A DNA stretch of 64,000 bases from Dicaeum eximium (lineage: Eukaryota; Chordata; Aves; Passeriformes; Dicaeidae). Numbering within the stretch: position 1 is the first letter of the stretch; every line of letters begins with the position of its first letter. This document shows positions 23,843-35,364 of the stretch, one piece after another. Where the stretch lies: the NCBI GenBank assembly GCA_013396995.1, contig VWZP01010367.1, positions 558,252-622,251 of the forward strand. Direction: 5' to 3'. Made by a program: the position numbers and the translations under genes. Under the pieces are notes generated by a model. It had not been told where the DNA came from. It saw only the letters and a list, made by a program, of their open reading frames with translations, and searched no databases.

Positions 23843-24024
23843 TTTAATAATTGATGGCATTTTGGAGTTGAGGTTATCGTAAGTAAAATGCAGACGAGTC
23901 CTGAAGGAACATTTGTACAGCAGAGGTTCCTGGTAAAATTCAATTTTACCACTAGCATTTCTCTTATCAAGACATACTGTGCAGTCAGAAAAGTTGATCA
24001 TCTTCCTCAGTACCAGATCAGTAG
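23843..24024 (-). CDS. VPS13B: VPS13B coding exon (human exon 6 equivalent)
   Basis: The 182-nt exon enters after one base and ends in phase 0. The acceptor is ttttaaaag before CTACTGAT and the donor is ATTAAA followed by gtaggt. The peptide contains DLVLRKMINFSDCTVCLDKR and LLYKCSFRTRLHFTYDNLNS, matching VPS13B residues 194-254 with very few changes. A second GT four bases further on (gtatcc) is a possible cryptic donor but would shift the frame, so the first is chosen. Confidence 0.97.
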
Positions 24025-25166
24025 CTTTTAAAAGAAGTGTATAGGTTAAAAAAATATATTGCATACAAAAAGCAAGTTGTGCATACAGGTTCTTAACTAG
24101 AAGAAAGCAATACAAGACAGTTTTTTAGTCAATATTTAAGTCAGCAGCAAAGTACTTGCTTATGTGACTGAAGAGAATAATTTCCTGTGTCAGACTTTTT
24201 CTGCTGAATGCATAGGAAGTAAGGACAAATTAGTTACACCCCATTAAAATTTTCACCCTGTCTGCTGTACCTTAGCTCTTTTTATAAAAGAAGAGTACTG
24301 TTTCATGTGGAAGCATACAATAACTATCATTCTCATTATACTCACAGAAATAATTTTGTATATTATCCCCCAAAGTTTTCTTTTGAACCGTCCAAAAGAA
24401 ACAAGACCTATTACCGTGATCTTAATATGAAATACATTTTGTGATTTTGTCATATTAATTTGCAATGATTCTAGCCAGAACAAAAAATAGGTTCAGGAAA
24501 ACATTAATTGAATTCCCTAGTCCACTCAAAATCTTCTGTATGATCTAAGCTGAATTACTGTGCCCCAGTTCCACCTCTAGCCAATGTCAGTAGGAGCACC
24601 TAGACTTGGAGGTGAATGTTGGCAATTCAAGGACTGGAACATTCAAATACTGAAGACCAAGATAAAGAGTCAGAAACTGGGGGCTTTTTTCCCCTGAAAA
24701 TGTGAAGTGAAATGAATCATGTCTTGCAAATAGTATGCTGTGCTCACTACTGTGAGCATATTTTACTGCCTCTCTTGCCAGCCTGTTCACAGTTATAAGA
24801 CCATCACAAACAAGTGCAATGGAATGCCTTCATGTGCTACTGCTCACTCACAAAATTTGCCTGAGCACTCACTGCCAGCAGCAAGCATTAATTCAAATAC
24901 CATCACAGGATGGGAAGCATGAGCAGAGGACAACACAACTTGTATGAATCTGTGATGATACAAGGATGCAGTACGAATCAATCTGTATTATTAGTTGGCT
25001 CATCAGAATTAAGGTAAGGACAAGAAAAAAAAACTGATTAGAAATCAAAAGAGGCAGAAATTGTCCTACTTCTGATAAAAAAAAAATTTTATGAGACTTA
25101 GAAGTTTCTCTATGAATTTAAGAGTGCCTCCATAGGGATACATAAAATCAAAAAATATCTACTCAC
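24025..25166 (-). other. VPS13B: VPS13B intron 5
   Basis: This 1.1-kb AT-rich intron has a consensus gtgagt donor. No repeat or exon is recognised. Confidence 0.75.
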
Positions 25167-25334
25167 CAGAGATGTCCATAAATGCTCGATCCCAAAACTC
25201 ATCCACTGTATAGCATTCTGCAGAAGTGATATTGACTGAGAGAACAATATCATCCTCCACATACTTCAGTATGAGATTGTTGATCACAATGTTGACATTG
25301 TTTACAACACGCCTAATCAAACTCTGAACATAAC
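25167..25334 (-). CDS. VPS13B: VPS13B coding exon (human exon 5 equivalent)
   Basis: The 168-nt exon starts and ends after one base of a codon. The acceptor is ttatag before GTTATGTT and the donor is ATCTCTG followed by gtgagt. The peptide YVQSLIRRVVNNVNIVINNL, then LKYVEDDIVLSVNITSAECY, is the conserved VPS13B sequence at residues 138-194. The IRRVVNNVNIVINNL stretch belongs to the chorein-like N-terminal region shared across VPS13 and ATG2 proteins. The exon is frame-neutral if skipped. Confidence 0.97.
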
Positions 25335-28300
25335 CTATAAATTAAAACAAACTCTTGGGAATGATAAGGAAGATGGGATAAAATAATTCATTTAGTAGAA
25401 AAATTCATTATTTCAATATATTCATTATTTTCAGTTTGCACTCTTTTTTAAAAACTCAAAATTTTAAACAAACTATGTATCATTTTTACCCAAAAAATAA
25501 CGACTTAAAACTCTTCAACATTCTGTGTAGTTGTTAAGTCAATTAGCATCCTAGAAATGCAAGATACATAAAAGAAGTTGTTAAAAACTATGAATACAAA
25601 AGAGCATACGAAACTAATTAACTTTCGAACTAATTAAGAAAACAGAACACTATGAATTACTGTAGACAAAGAATTTTAACAATTACTTTTTTACTTGAGA
25701 GCTATTTAGAAATAGGTTTGGAAAAGTGAACACCAGCTGCTAGGTTACTTTTCAAGTGTGCATATATTATGCCTAGGTGCTCCCTCAGTTTTTTAATAAG
25801 TTAACTAAGCATTAACACACCTGGCACTTTCTCATTCTAAAACCTAATATATCCACATCTTGTTCAGCAAGACCCCTGTGAGGTGTATCAAAAGCAATTT
25901 CTGTCAACAACCCCAATAGTAAGCACCTGCACTGAAGCCTGTTGGGAACAAATCCATTTACATGTTTTTTACCACCTACATGCTTTTTAGACATAATGTT
26001 ATTGGAAAAATCCTCTCATCTGGGAATTCGCAGTATGTGGCAAACATTCACATTTTTAACAATATCGTAAAGAAATTAAATACTACCCATATTCATTTCT
26101 TTCATGTATACTGAACCTAACTGTGGATCCAACTTACTTGTGCTGGAAAAAAACAAGCCTTAAAATTTCTCTGTTTTCAAATTTATGACATTACACACAT
26201 CTAAAAATACATGTAGTAGACACTATTGAGCTCTAGTTTGGTGACTGTGCTGAAAAAGGCTAGTTAATGATACAGACTTAAATCCACAGGCTTCAAGAGC
26301 AGTTGTCTGAAACTTGAATTAAATAAAACTCCTTTATATCAACAATCTTAATTCAAATTAAACATTCAAATGAACATCAAAACATGGTCAGATAACTAGG
26401 AAAATATTTGAGTTGCTACTTCCATTCTACTTGGCTTTTTCTAGGTATTCATCTTTTTCACACTGATACATAACTTTTCAATTTAGAGTATATGGAAAGT
26501 TTTACCATTACATAAGTGATTTTCTTGAGTTCCACAACTAGAAATTTGCCCAGCTGACATATGACATTTTTAGTTTTTTCAGGATTCAAAGTCCTCAATG
26601 ACCAGAAAGAGGAAATCCAGAAATACAATCAAATTCAATGTTTTCAGAGCTTAGTACTGTCAGATTTCTAACATAATCTGAACTGGCCTTTTCTGCATAT
26701 CAATCTAAAACTACTGAAAAATATGTGGAATGACTTGCTTTTAAGATTTTTCTCACTGACTCCTTCAAAAATAACATTTTTCATTTATGTGAACTCGGAA
26801 AACCAGATGTATTATTTCAGTAATTAAGGGGCATAAGAGACCCAAATTCATCACTAGAGTGATGTAAACCAGCCTGCACATAAATAGAAGGCAGCACAGG
26901 TATTTAGCTCCTTTTCCTAATTTCAGCATAGAAACATTTTTGCAGACTATTTAACTAGCACCTATAAAATTATAACCAGTTATTAAATTGTGATTTTAAA
27001 ACAAGCTACTAATTTCATTGAGAAAATTGAAGCTGTCTCTCCACAAGTCCAAAGTTTTTCCAGTATTTTGCTGTCAAGGGTCTTTCAGGAAAAGAGCAAC
27101 ACCATTTTCATCTGTATATCTTTTTGGCTGAGTGCATAAAGAGAGGAAGCACAGTCCTATCTTCCAAATAAAACATGGATCATGCATTTGATAAAAACTG
27201 TCTATAAAGATATTTCCAAGCTAGTGGTACAGTATATTGTTGGAAGTATCATACAAAAAAACAGCTTCCTGTTTAAGTTTAGCTTCAAATATACTAGAAG
27301 CAGATTTTCACATGTGAGGAACAGACTTTTTAGAAATTGTAATTCCTACAATTCAAAAGAAAATAATATGAACATCAGCAAGTTCGTGAATAATAGAGGG
27401 TTTGTTGTTTTTTCATGTTTAGGGTTTTTTTTCAAAAGGATTTTGTTTTAAATACAAGTGGGAAAAAGCAGGTAAAGGTTACTTATACTCCTGTGATTTC
27501 TAAGAATAACACTATAAGCATCTTTGCCACTGAATATAGGTTTTCTATGGTAAGTGAAATAAAACCACCAGATAATCTGTAGGGCTAAATTCTTTCCTGA
27601 GGTGCAACACAAAGTCCACAAGTAGGGTTTTTTCAAATTGTCCAGAACCCAGGAGGCTGCACTGTGCATTAAGTGCTACAAATGCAATTTCAAATGGAAC
27701 ACTCCAAAAATTTTCTATCTCTGTAGTCAGAATCAATATCATCAGACTAGAGACATCTAAACAATTTAAGTTTAGCAGCAGTCTGTTGTTGCCAAAGCTA
27801 CATTTTTAGCTAAACTTTGCCTCTGGAGATAAATCTCCAAGGAGACTAAAACAAAAGGGCAAATAAATCTTTAATAAAACATAGAGCATAAATATTATAC
27901 ATGCATCCTGCAAGAACTTAAAAAGAAAAAAAAAAAAACACTAAGCAGTTGACTCCACATCTTACTAAAATTCAGTATGTACAAATTAAATCTTAGGACA
28001 TTTTACCACATAGGACCCCTATATTAAACAGTGCTATTTATCCACTCAAAACCAAAACCAAAGCCACCTTGTATTTACAACTTTATGATTTACAACAATT
28101 AATACAACTGTATTGATACAATTTTGCCACAAGGAAGTAACTTACAAAAATCCTGCAAATATAACTGAAGGAAATATAGTCATACAATTTTTGGGCAGCC
28201 TTTGACTTTTGTTGTTTGCAGATGTGAGCCAAAGAACCGAATTCCACAGAGCTGCCACAGCTGAAGCGCTGTCCATGGTAGGAAATGGTTTCCCACAATT

Positions 28301-29394
28301 CCAAGCCCCTGGAGTTCATTGGATCACTCAGCTCTGAGAGACACTCCAGCCCTGGCTCCTCAAGTAACCATTTCAAAGCAAGATGATACCATGATACCAT
28401 GTACCATTGTATTACACACACTAAATGTCAATGTTGTCTTTTGATTCAAGTCAAGTACAAAACTCCTATTAACAAAAGACAGCAAGAAAGCCTCACACAA
28501 AACTATATTATTAACCTATCTAAAATTACGTGACCCAAAACAGCAAACTGCAATTCATTCCAGTACTCTCCAATTTTACTTTTCTGCAGGAAACACCTCA
28601 TATCCAAACTCAGAGGCAATAGTAATCAGATACACACTTCCTAAGGCATTTTTATATCATAAAATATGTCCAAGTTCAGAATCCAAATTCCACATTCACA
28701 CTCAAATTCCATATCCAGGAAAAAAAATTGGTGAAAATCTACACCAGTAGATACACGACTCAATAAAAAATATTAATAAAACATGAGATAGTTCGGGTTT
28801 TTCAGCCTGAAAAAGAGAAGTCTCCAGAAAAACCTTATCATAGCCTTCCATCTCCTAAAAGGAGTCTACAAGAAAGTTGGAGAGGCACTTCTCACAAGGG
28901 CATATAGATAGGACAAGTGATATTTGTTTTAAACTGAAAGAGGGCAGGTTTAGATTAAATAACAGAAAAAATTCTTTATTTTGAGGTACTGGAACAGGTT
29001 GCCCAGAGAAGTTTTGCTCAAGACCAAGCTGGATGGGGCTTTGAACAACCTGGTTGAGTGAAAGGTGTCCCTCCCCATAGCTGGGCATTGGAACTAGATG
29101 ATTTTTAGGGTCCCTTCCAATGCAAGTCCTTCTGTGATTCAATGGTGCTACCTTGAAGTATAAATGAGTTATGTGAATTTAAGAATTTGATTAAATGGAA
29201 AGAGGTTATCAGAATTAAACTACATTTTATTGTGATTTGGTTCTATTTTCTAACATCAAGTATTTCACTAACCTTTGTGATTTGAAGGTAGACAAAAACA
29301 TTATAATCTAACTTAAACACTGTGGCCATCTGAATAAACTTCTGTATTTGAGTTACAGAAAAATACCTAACCAATTTTTGAACTTATGGATTAC
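25335..29394 (-). other. VPS13B: VPS13B intron 4
   Basis: This 4.1-kb intron contains a plus-strand CR1 fragment at 28785-29142. The remainder is AT-rich and unrecognised. The donor is gtaatc and the acceptor ttatag. Confidence 0.75.
28785..29142 (+). mobile_element. CR1 LINE 3' fragment with tail
   Basis: The order is cagcctgaaaaagagaag, gacaagtgatatttg, aaattctttattttgag, actggaacaggttgcccaga, ggatggggctttgaacaacc, gggtcccttccaatgcaa and a terminal ttctgtgattc. This is the standard CR1 3' terminus. The copy is 5'-truncated, lies opposite to the gene, and is moderately diverged. Confidence 0.9.
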
Positions 29395-29515
29395 CTGGAG
29401 GTAAATCCGGGTCGGGAGAAGCAGACTGCTGAACTCGCCGTGATTTTACTGCTGATTTCATGCTTTCTGTGGTACTGCGGTTTGTTGAACTGGAACCACA
29501 GCTTTCGTGGTCTTC
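29395..29515 (-). CDS. VPS13B: VPS13B coding exon (human exon 4 equivalent), tandem acceptor
   Basis: This is the most 5' VPS13B exon visible. It ends after one base of a codon, with CCTCCAG followed by gtaatc. The acceptor region reads tcctctagcag then GAAGACCAC, so two AGs three bases apart are possible. The downstream AG gives 121 nt, matching human c.292-412 as I recall it. The upstream AG gives 124 nt (to 29518) and one extra Gln. The peptide EDHESCGSSSTNRSTTES, then SRRVQQSASPDPDLPP, is a Ser/Thr-rich, probably disordered linker just after the chorein segment (residues 98-138). The preceding exons must lie above 64000. Confidence 0.93.
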
Positions 29516-32500
29516 CTGCTAGAGGAAAAGAAAGCAATGAAGTCAACCAAACAGAAAGAAAATAAATGTGGGGAGAACATGGTAAAGGTTCTTTAATTTC
29601 TGTTACTGTTTTTCCATAAATTCAATCCTGTACTACAGAAGTTGACACAAAACTAGCTGGACAACATTAAATTAATACTTTCACTAACTTTAGTTTAAAA
29701 AAGAAGCCTGTTATTTAAATATTTATTTCAACTGAACATATTGCTTCTAGCTCCATTTCTGTTGAAACTTTCCTTCAGAGACAGAGCCCTGCATCTTACC
29801 AAAACAAGTATGAGAAACTACCTAATTGTATGAGCTTATATGCCTACTCATGAAACCACCTCAGATGGTTCCAAGATGTCAGACTCACATCCTTCCTAAT
29901 ACCACTAACTGAAACTGATTCATAAAGCAAAATATTTTTGTAGACTTCTATAACAGTAAAACATGACCCCAGAAAAGATAAATGAACTGAGGGCATCTGC
30001 TCCTCTTGAGCTTCTATATAGTTCATTCAACATAAGGAATTCAGAAGCAGAAACATGGCTCATAATTCCAGAATGGGATATAAGCCTTTCAAGATGAGAT
30101 TTGCAGACACAAAAAAATCTTAATTAGCTGAATCTAGGATTTTAAATACACCAGTAGTATTCCCATTACATTCCAGAATGACAGTTTAACTACAAGGCTC
30201 AAGTGTAAGAAAGCCAAGAGAAGTAATGCAAGTATTCTTGTAAAGGTATTAAAAGAACAGGTTAAAGAAGATGCTAATACAGCTTTTGACCTAAGCCAAA
30301 TTACTTTGATAGACATAGTCTCTTGCAGAAAAAGTGAAAAATGCTTTCTGGGTCATGCCACTGATCATATCACACAATTTGTTCATAAAAAGAAGCTTTG
30401 GGGAACAGATGTCAAGCAACACAGTATGAATTATAATATTCTTAAGTCCTCTTAACATGAAAAGTAAGCAGCTTAAACTGTGCTGGGTTTTTGTACAGAA
30501 CAGATCATGTGTTTCCCTACAAGCTACCTGGTATTTCTAATGATCTCAGAAAAATTACAAAAGGGAATCTTAACATTACTTGCTTTTGCGGATTTTTCCT
30601 CCATTAAAAAAATTAATACATGCAATGATACATTACAAATGCAAGTTTACAACTTCAAAAGTAAGTGAAGAAATTTTTTCCTTCCACTCTGCACTTAGAA
30701 CAACAAAACAGGGAAATTCTCTGATAAAATGAAAACACCATTTCACTAAGAAAAAAAACAGAAGAGCACTATAATCTTAGTTGGGGAAAAATAAGATTAA
30801 GGTAGAATTAACTCATTTGAGGTAATTGCATAAGACAAACATACTCATATATTAGAAGACTAGATGATAGCTTCTGAAAGAAGGATGAGTTACCATAAAG
30901 GATTTGAGAGTTTCCAGTTTCTGATATAGTATTGAAAAGCAAGCTGTTAGATGTTATTTATTTTTATTTAATATTTATTTTATTTTATATTTTATTTTTT
31001 ATTTTATGGTGATTTGCCCATTTCAGTCATACAGCAAAGTCTCATTCCAGTGCATAAAAACCCTGTAACGGCTGTTGAGACTCAGCTCTGTTTAGAGGGC
31101 ATTTGTTTGTTTTCTCATCTCTGACAAACTTCTGACATTTTTCATCTAGAAATGCAAGTCTCCTGAAGACTCTCCCTGAACTTTGAACTGTGGAGCAATT
31201 TTATTAGAAAACCACCTCTCTCCTTACGGCATATCTGACACAGATAAAGCAAGAGCTTTAAGCTTACATTAAGCCCAGCATGATGGAAGCGTGTTCATCA
31301 ACATATATTTTGAAATCAGCAGTTGATTTTTGTAATCAACTCTCTCTCCAGTTTACTGAGAAAACTTAGATCACACACTCTTACTCTAAAATTTTTGAAA
31401 TAACTTTTAGCTATACTCTTTCTTGGAAACTAGTTCACATGTAGCATAGAAATATTTTTTCAGGTAAGTCACTACACAGCTATTTATGTTTTGAACTTGC
31501 AGAAAAGCCCAAGCTCAATTACCACATTTCCTTCTTCCTCAAGCTTACTCATGGATTGCATAGAATGCTGTGCTGCAACTATTTAATGACTTGGTCTGAT
31601 AGGATCACACTTGACTTTTAATATTTATGTCAGCTACAAAATAAAGAGAAGGGGGGAGAAGGGAATGGGGAAGTTCTTTTCTGAAGTGTTAACTCTATCA
31701 CTGATGCCTGAGTACATCCAAGTCTAAATTTTCTATCTACATACTGCTTCGATTATGTTCAATACATGGTCTCAAAACTCCACAAAATCTATGCAATATT
31801 TTTCAGTATTATGAGCAAAGATTAAGTAAGAGTGGTTTAAGTTTTTACCACTTTGAGAGAGCTAGGAATAAACACTAGCACTTTGGCTTTTGAGAGCGGG
31901 TTGGTTTTTTAAAGGAAAGGGGAGGAGAATCCTTAATTTTAAAACAAAGTCTCAAATCTCAACCTATAAATATATTACATACAACAAACTTTTCATATTT
32001 CCCTGAGCTACAAGTCGGTTGTGATGGAAAAACGGCTGTAAATCATTTACAGAAAGCTGGACCTAAACACAAACAAAAATGTACATGTTTCAAAACAGTG
32101 CCAAAACACAAACCAAATTTATCTCAGAAATACACCTGTGTGATTTAATCCATATGAAGTAACAGAGTACACCTACATTTAAGAATCCAACCTGACTGAC
32201 ATTTGAAAAAAGGGTGTTTTGTTTTTTTTTTTTATCTGGGATAACATCCATTCATTTCCTTACAATACACAATTCCCAAAAATATTTTTGGGAGCTGCAG
32301 GGGTTGGTTTTGGGTTTTTTGAGCATGAACATACACACCATTTTTCACAACAGTTACTGATATTTTATAAGCCAAATGTGTTCTTCAATTACTCGAAGAT
32401 GATAAGAGTGTCCATGAACTCAAAAAAAACTACACTCCTAAGTACACATACATCCAGAAGGTTTCTGTATCTGCACATTTCTGCTCAATGTTAACTTTAA

Positions 32501-33950
32501 GAGCACACTATTAATTTCTCAAACATGTGGTTGTCTCATAAGCCCAGAAGTAAAACATGTTCATTAAAGAGATGGGGAAAGTTCCAAGGAAACTGCCAAA
32601 ACTAGCATAATTATGAAACTATTTAAAACTGGAACCAACTAGAGTCACACACTGTGTCTAGATCACAGTGATGTCATCAGAAACACCCAGCCAAAAAGCA
32701 CTAAAATTACTGCACTCCCATAAATCCACCTCACACCATATGACAAACATTTAAAGGTTGAAGTCAAAATCGTAATGGTGGTGGGAAGGGAGTTCATTCT
32801 AAAAGTGTTAATAACTATAGTTATGGTTTGAGATTTGATAAATGTCCATTCATTTTATCATTAATGATAGTGATTCCAAACAATAGCCACAGCAGTGGAA
32901 AACTAAAAATACTCATGATATATCCAGAGAGATCATTTTTAAATAAGGTAACTCATTTACAAAAGTATATTTTCCCACTAGCTTGTATCATAAGTAAAGC
33001 CTAGAAAATTGAAATTTGAACAAGAGGTCCTGTTTTGGGGTGTTGTTCTGCAAATAGGACAAATATAATTTTGCACAACCAGTCTCCTTTTTCACTTTTG
33101 ACAGACATGTCAGATCCAGTAGCCAGATGAAATGTTTTTATGAAGCACTATAGTTAGTTCTAGAATTATGCAAGTCCTAAGTAACATGCTAAAGACACCT
33201 AGGCTAGTAAACTTACATTTGAGTTCCTCAGTTAATTTCTACTGCAATTTAAAACCATTATTGCAAGGTTTAGAGCAAATTACAATTGACAATACCTGAA
33301 CACATAACAGATGAGGTTTATTTTGATCTTTCCCAATAAGTGGAGTTTATAATCTTTGTTCATTATTCTTTCCTCTGCTCATTATGCTTTCCAAATTCAA
33401 AATAGTTTTCCCCTTAAAAAAGACACACTCTCTTTTTAAAACATACAAATTCTATTCAACGTGCAAGATCTCCAAAATGCCTCATAAGCATACTTTATGG
33501 GAAAATAATGTTCTCTTGGAGAGCACTTGGCTATTTATGCAAATACTGTCCCTCTGCTTTCATAAAACCAAGTTAGACAAAGAAAACTGGGTTCTATAGA
33601 AACAAAAAAACCCCAAGAAATGGTTTAAAACCAATGAATAATATTAATTAAAATTTTAAAACCCAAACTGATTCAAGTTACCTACCACACAAACTTGCAG
33701 AGAACTCCCCATCCCCATTTTTTCCTTTTCCTCTATAAAATTTGCTTTTTCTCACCCTTTATCATTTCTAAAACAATAACCTTACAATCCTTTACAAGTC
33801 ATTAGGAGATACCTATTCATATTTCTGTAAAATGTATTTTAAATGGCAAGATGCAAGAACTGGGAGAGTGGAACTTACTCCCCAGTAGTGGACAGTGCTC
33901 ATATGGCCGAGTAGTTGGCTGCTTGTGGCAAGACTAGAAGCAACCTTCAA
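29516..33950 (-). other. VPS13B: VPS13B intron 3, first part: AT-rich, no gene
   Basis: This is the start of a very large intron upstream of the exon at 29395-29515. The sequence is AT-rich and apart from the low-complexity stretch at 30953-31008 shows no recognised repeat, RNA gene or exon. I looked on the minus strand for VPS13B exons 2 and 3 and found none. Confidence 0.65.
30953..31008 (+). repeat. TTTA/TTTTA-rich low-complexity tract
   Basis: Consecutive ttta, tttta and atatttta units run for about 55 bases of pure A and T with a few breaks. It is a degenerate simple repeat within an intron. Confidence 0.8.
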
Positions 33951-34524
33951 GATGTGTTCATTTTAGCAAGGCCTTTGACACACTCACTCACAGACTGGTG
34001 AGATATCAACTGGATAGCAGGAGCTCAGTGAAAATGTGGCTGGACCACCGAGCTCAAAGGGTTGTACCAGGGAACAAAGTCTAGCTGATGGCTGGTTACT
34101 TGTGGCATCCTTCAGGGATCAGGACAAAGTCTGTGGTGTTTTAACATGCATACTAAAGACCTGAAGATGGGATAGAGTGCACTCTCACCAAAACTGTGGA
34201 TAGTACCAACCTAGGGAGAGGAACTGATGCACTGGTAGGCGGGGCTGCTATGGATAGGGTCCTTGAGGGGGTAAAGAAATGGGCTGCCAGGAACTCAGTG
34301 AAATCCAGATGTAAATGCTGAATGCTGGAGTACCCAGGATAAAGATACTCTGGAACTGTAGACTAAAAGCGAAACTGCTTCAGAGCAGCTTTTCAGAAAC
34401 CAATCCAAGGGTCCCAGGGGGGACCAGCAAGCCGCCCATGAGCCAGCAGCGTGTCCTTGCTGCAAAGGCCAACCGTGTGCTGGGCTGTATTAGCAAGGTG
34501 GACCTTGCTAGGTGGACCCAGGGG
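33951..34524 (+). mobile_element. CR1 LINE, 5' half of a split copy
   Basis: The block begins with agcaaggcctttgacac, a sequence encoding part of the CR1 reverse-transcriptase domain, and continues through ggctggaccaccgagctc and ttcagggatcaggacaaagt to gtgtgctgggctgtatt. It is the longest CR1 copy in the window. It stops at CAGGGG (34519-34524), where an LTR has inserted, and resumes at 34850. Frameshifts and stops show it is dead. Confidence 0.85.
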
Positions 34525-34843
34525 TGTTGTATGAGTGGGAAGCCATTTATCACTGTCGTGCCAGGAAGGAAAGAGAGACTCCACAGCTCTGAAGGCAAGA
34601 GAACAAGCTTTATTATAAGAAGAGCCCCCCACATAGAAATCCAGTGAGTCTTTTATCACCAGACTCGCTAGGTAGAGAAAGCACCGCACACTATTGGTGA
34701 AACACTCCCAAGGACAACTATTGTAAATAACAGCTTCAAAACCAGATAATGATATAGTTTATAATTCTTTCCTCTGAGTTTCCCAGGCCAAGCCTGGGAA
34801 AGTTATCTCTGTTCTTTCTACAGAAGAACTGAGAGCAACCACA
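34525..34843 (-). mobile_element. Solo LTR nested in CR1, exact 6-bp target duplication
   Basis: The 319-bp segment is bounded by direct repeats CAGGGG at 34519-34524 and 34844-34849. On the minus strand it starts TGTGGTTGCTC and ends CATACAACA, with an AATAAA signal within tataataaagcttg near its centre-right. These are the marks of a solo LTR left by recombination between the two LTRs of a provirus. A 6-bp duplication suits class II (ERVK-like) or class I elements. It splits a CR1 copy, so it is younger than that CR1. It is in the sense orientation of VPS13B. Confidence 0.88.
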
Positions 34844-34849
34844 CAGGGG

Positions 34850-35364
34850 CACAATTACTCTCCTCCCTCAGCTCCCTGTGAGACACTGCATGCAATACTG
34901 CACCCAGCCAAGGGCTCTCCAAGACACTCCAGAAGCAGATCTATAGAGGACCACCATGGTGGTTAGAGCACAGAAACAACCTCCTGTGCTCTCTCTCACA
35001 ATTTGAGATAAATTAGGGTTGTCCAGCCTGGAGAAGGATGATCCTTCTGCTGCCTACAGCTACGTACCAGGAGGGTACATACTGAGAGAAGTGGGAGCCA
35101 GACTGTGTCTGCTGCCACTCATCTTCTCATGGTACAAATCTGAGCCGTGCAATTCCAAGCAGGGCAAGCTGTTTTTCAACATTTGGAGGGTGATCAAGTA
35201 TTGAACTGGCTGCCCAGAGCAGAGTCTCAGTCCTTGGAGTTATTGCACTTATGGCCACTTTGCTGGCCAAGCCCTGCAGCGACCCATTCTAACTGGACTT
35301 GCTTTGGGCATGAAGTTGGACTAGATCATCACCAGAAACCATTCCACATTGCACTATGATTCCT
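34850..35364 (+). mobile_element. CR1 LINE, 3' half of a split copy
   Basis: The CR1 sequence continues with gcaatactgcacccagcc, then ttgtccagcctggagaagg, taccaggagggtaca, ttgaactggctgcccagag and a 3' end with gttggactagatcatcacc and cactatgattcct. Its order follows directly from the piece ending at 34524, so both halves are one insertion. Confidence 0.87.

Noticed and set aside
33951..35364. Active CR1 element
   Set aside because: It is truncated, frameshifted and split by an LTR.
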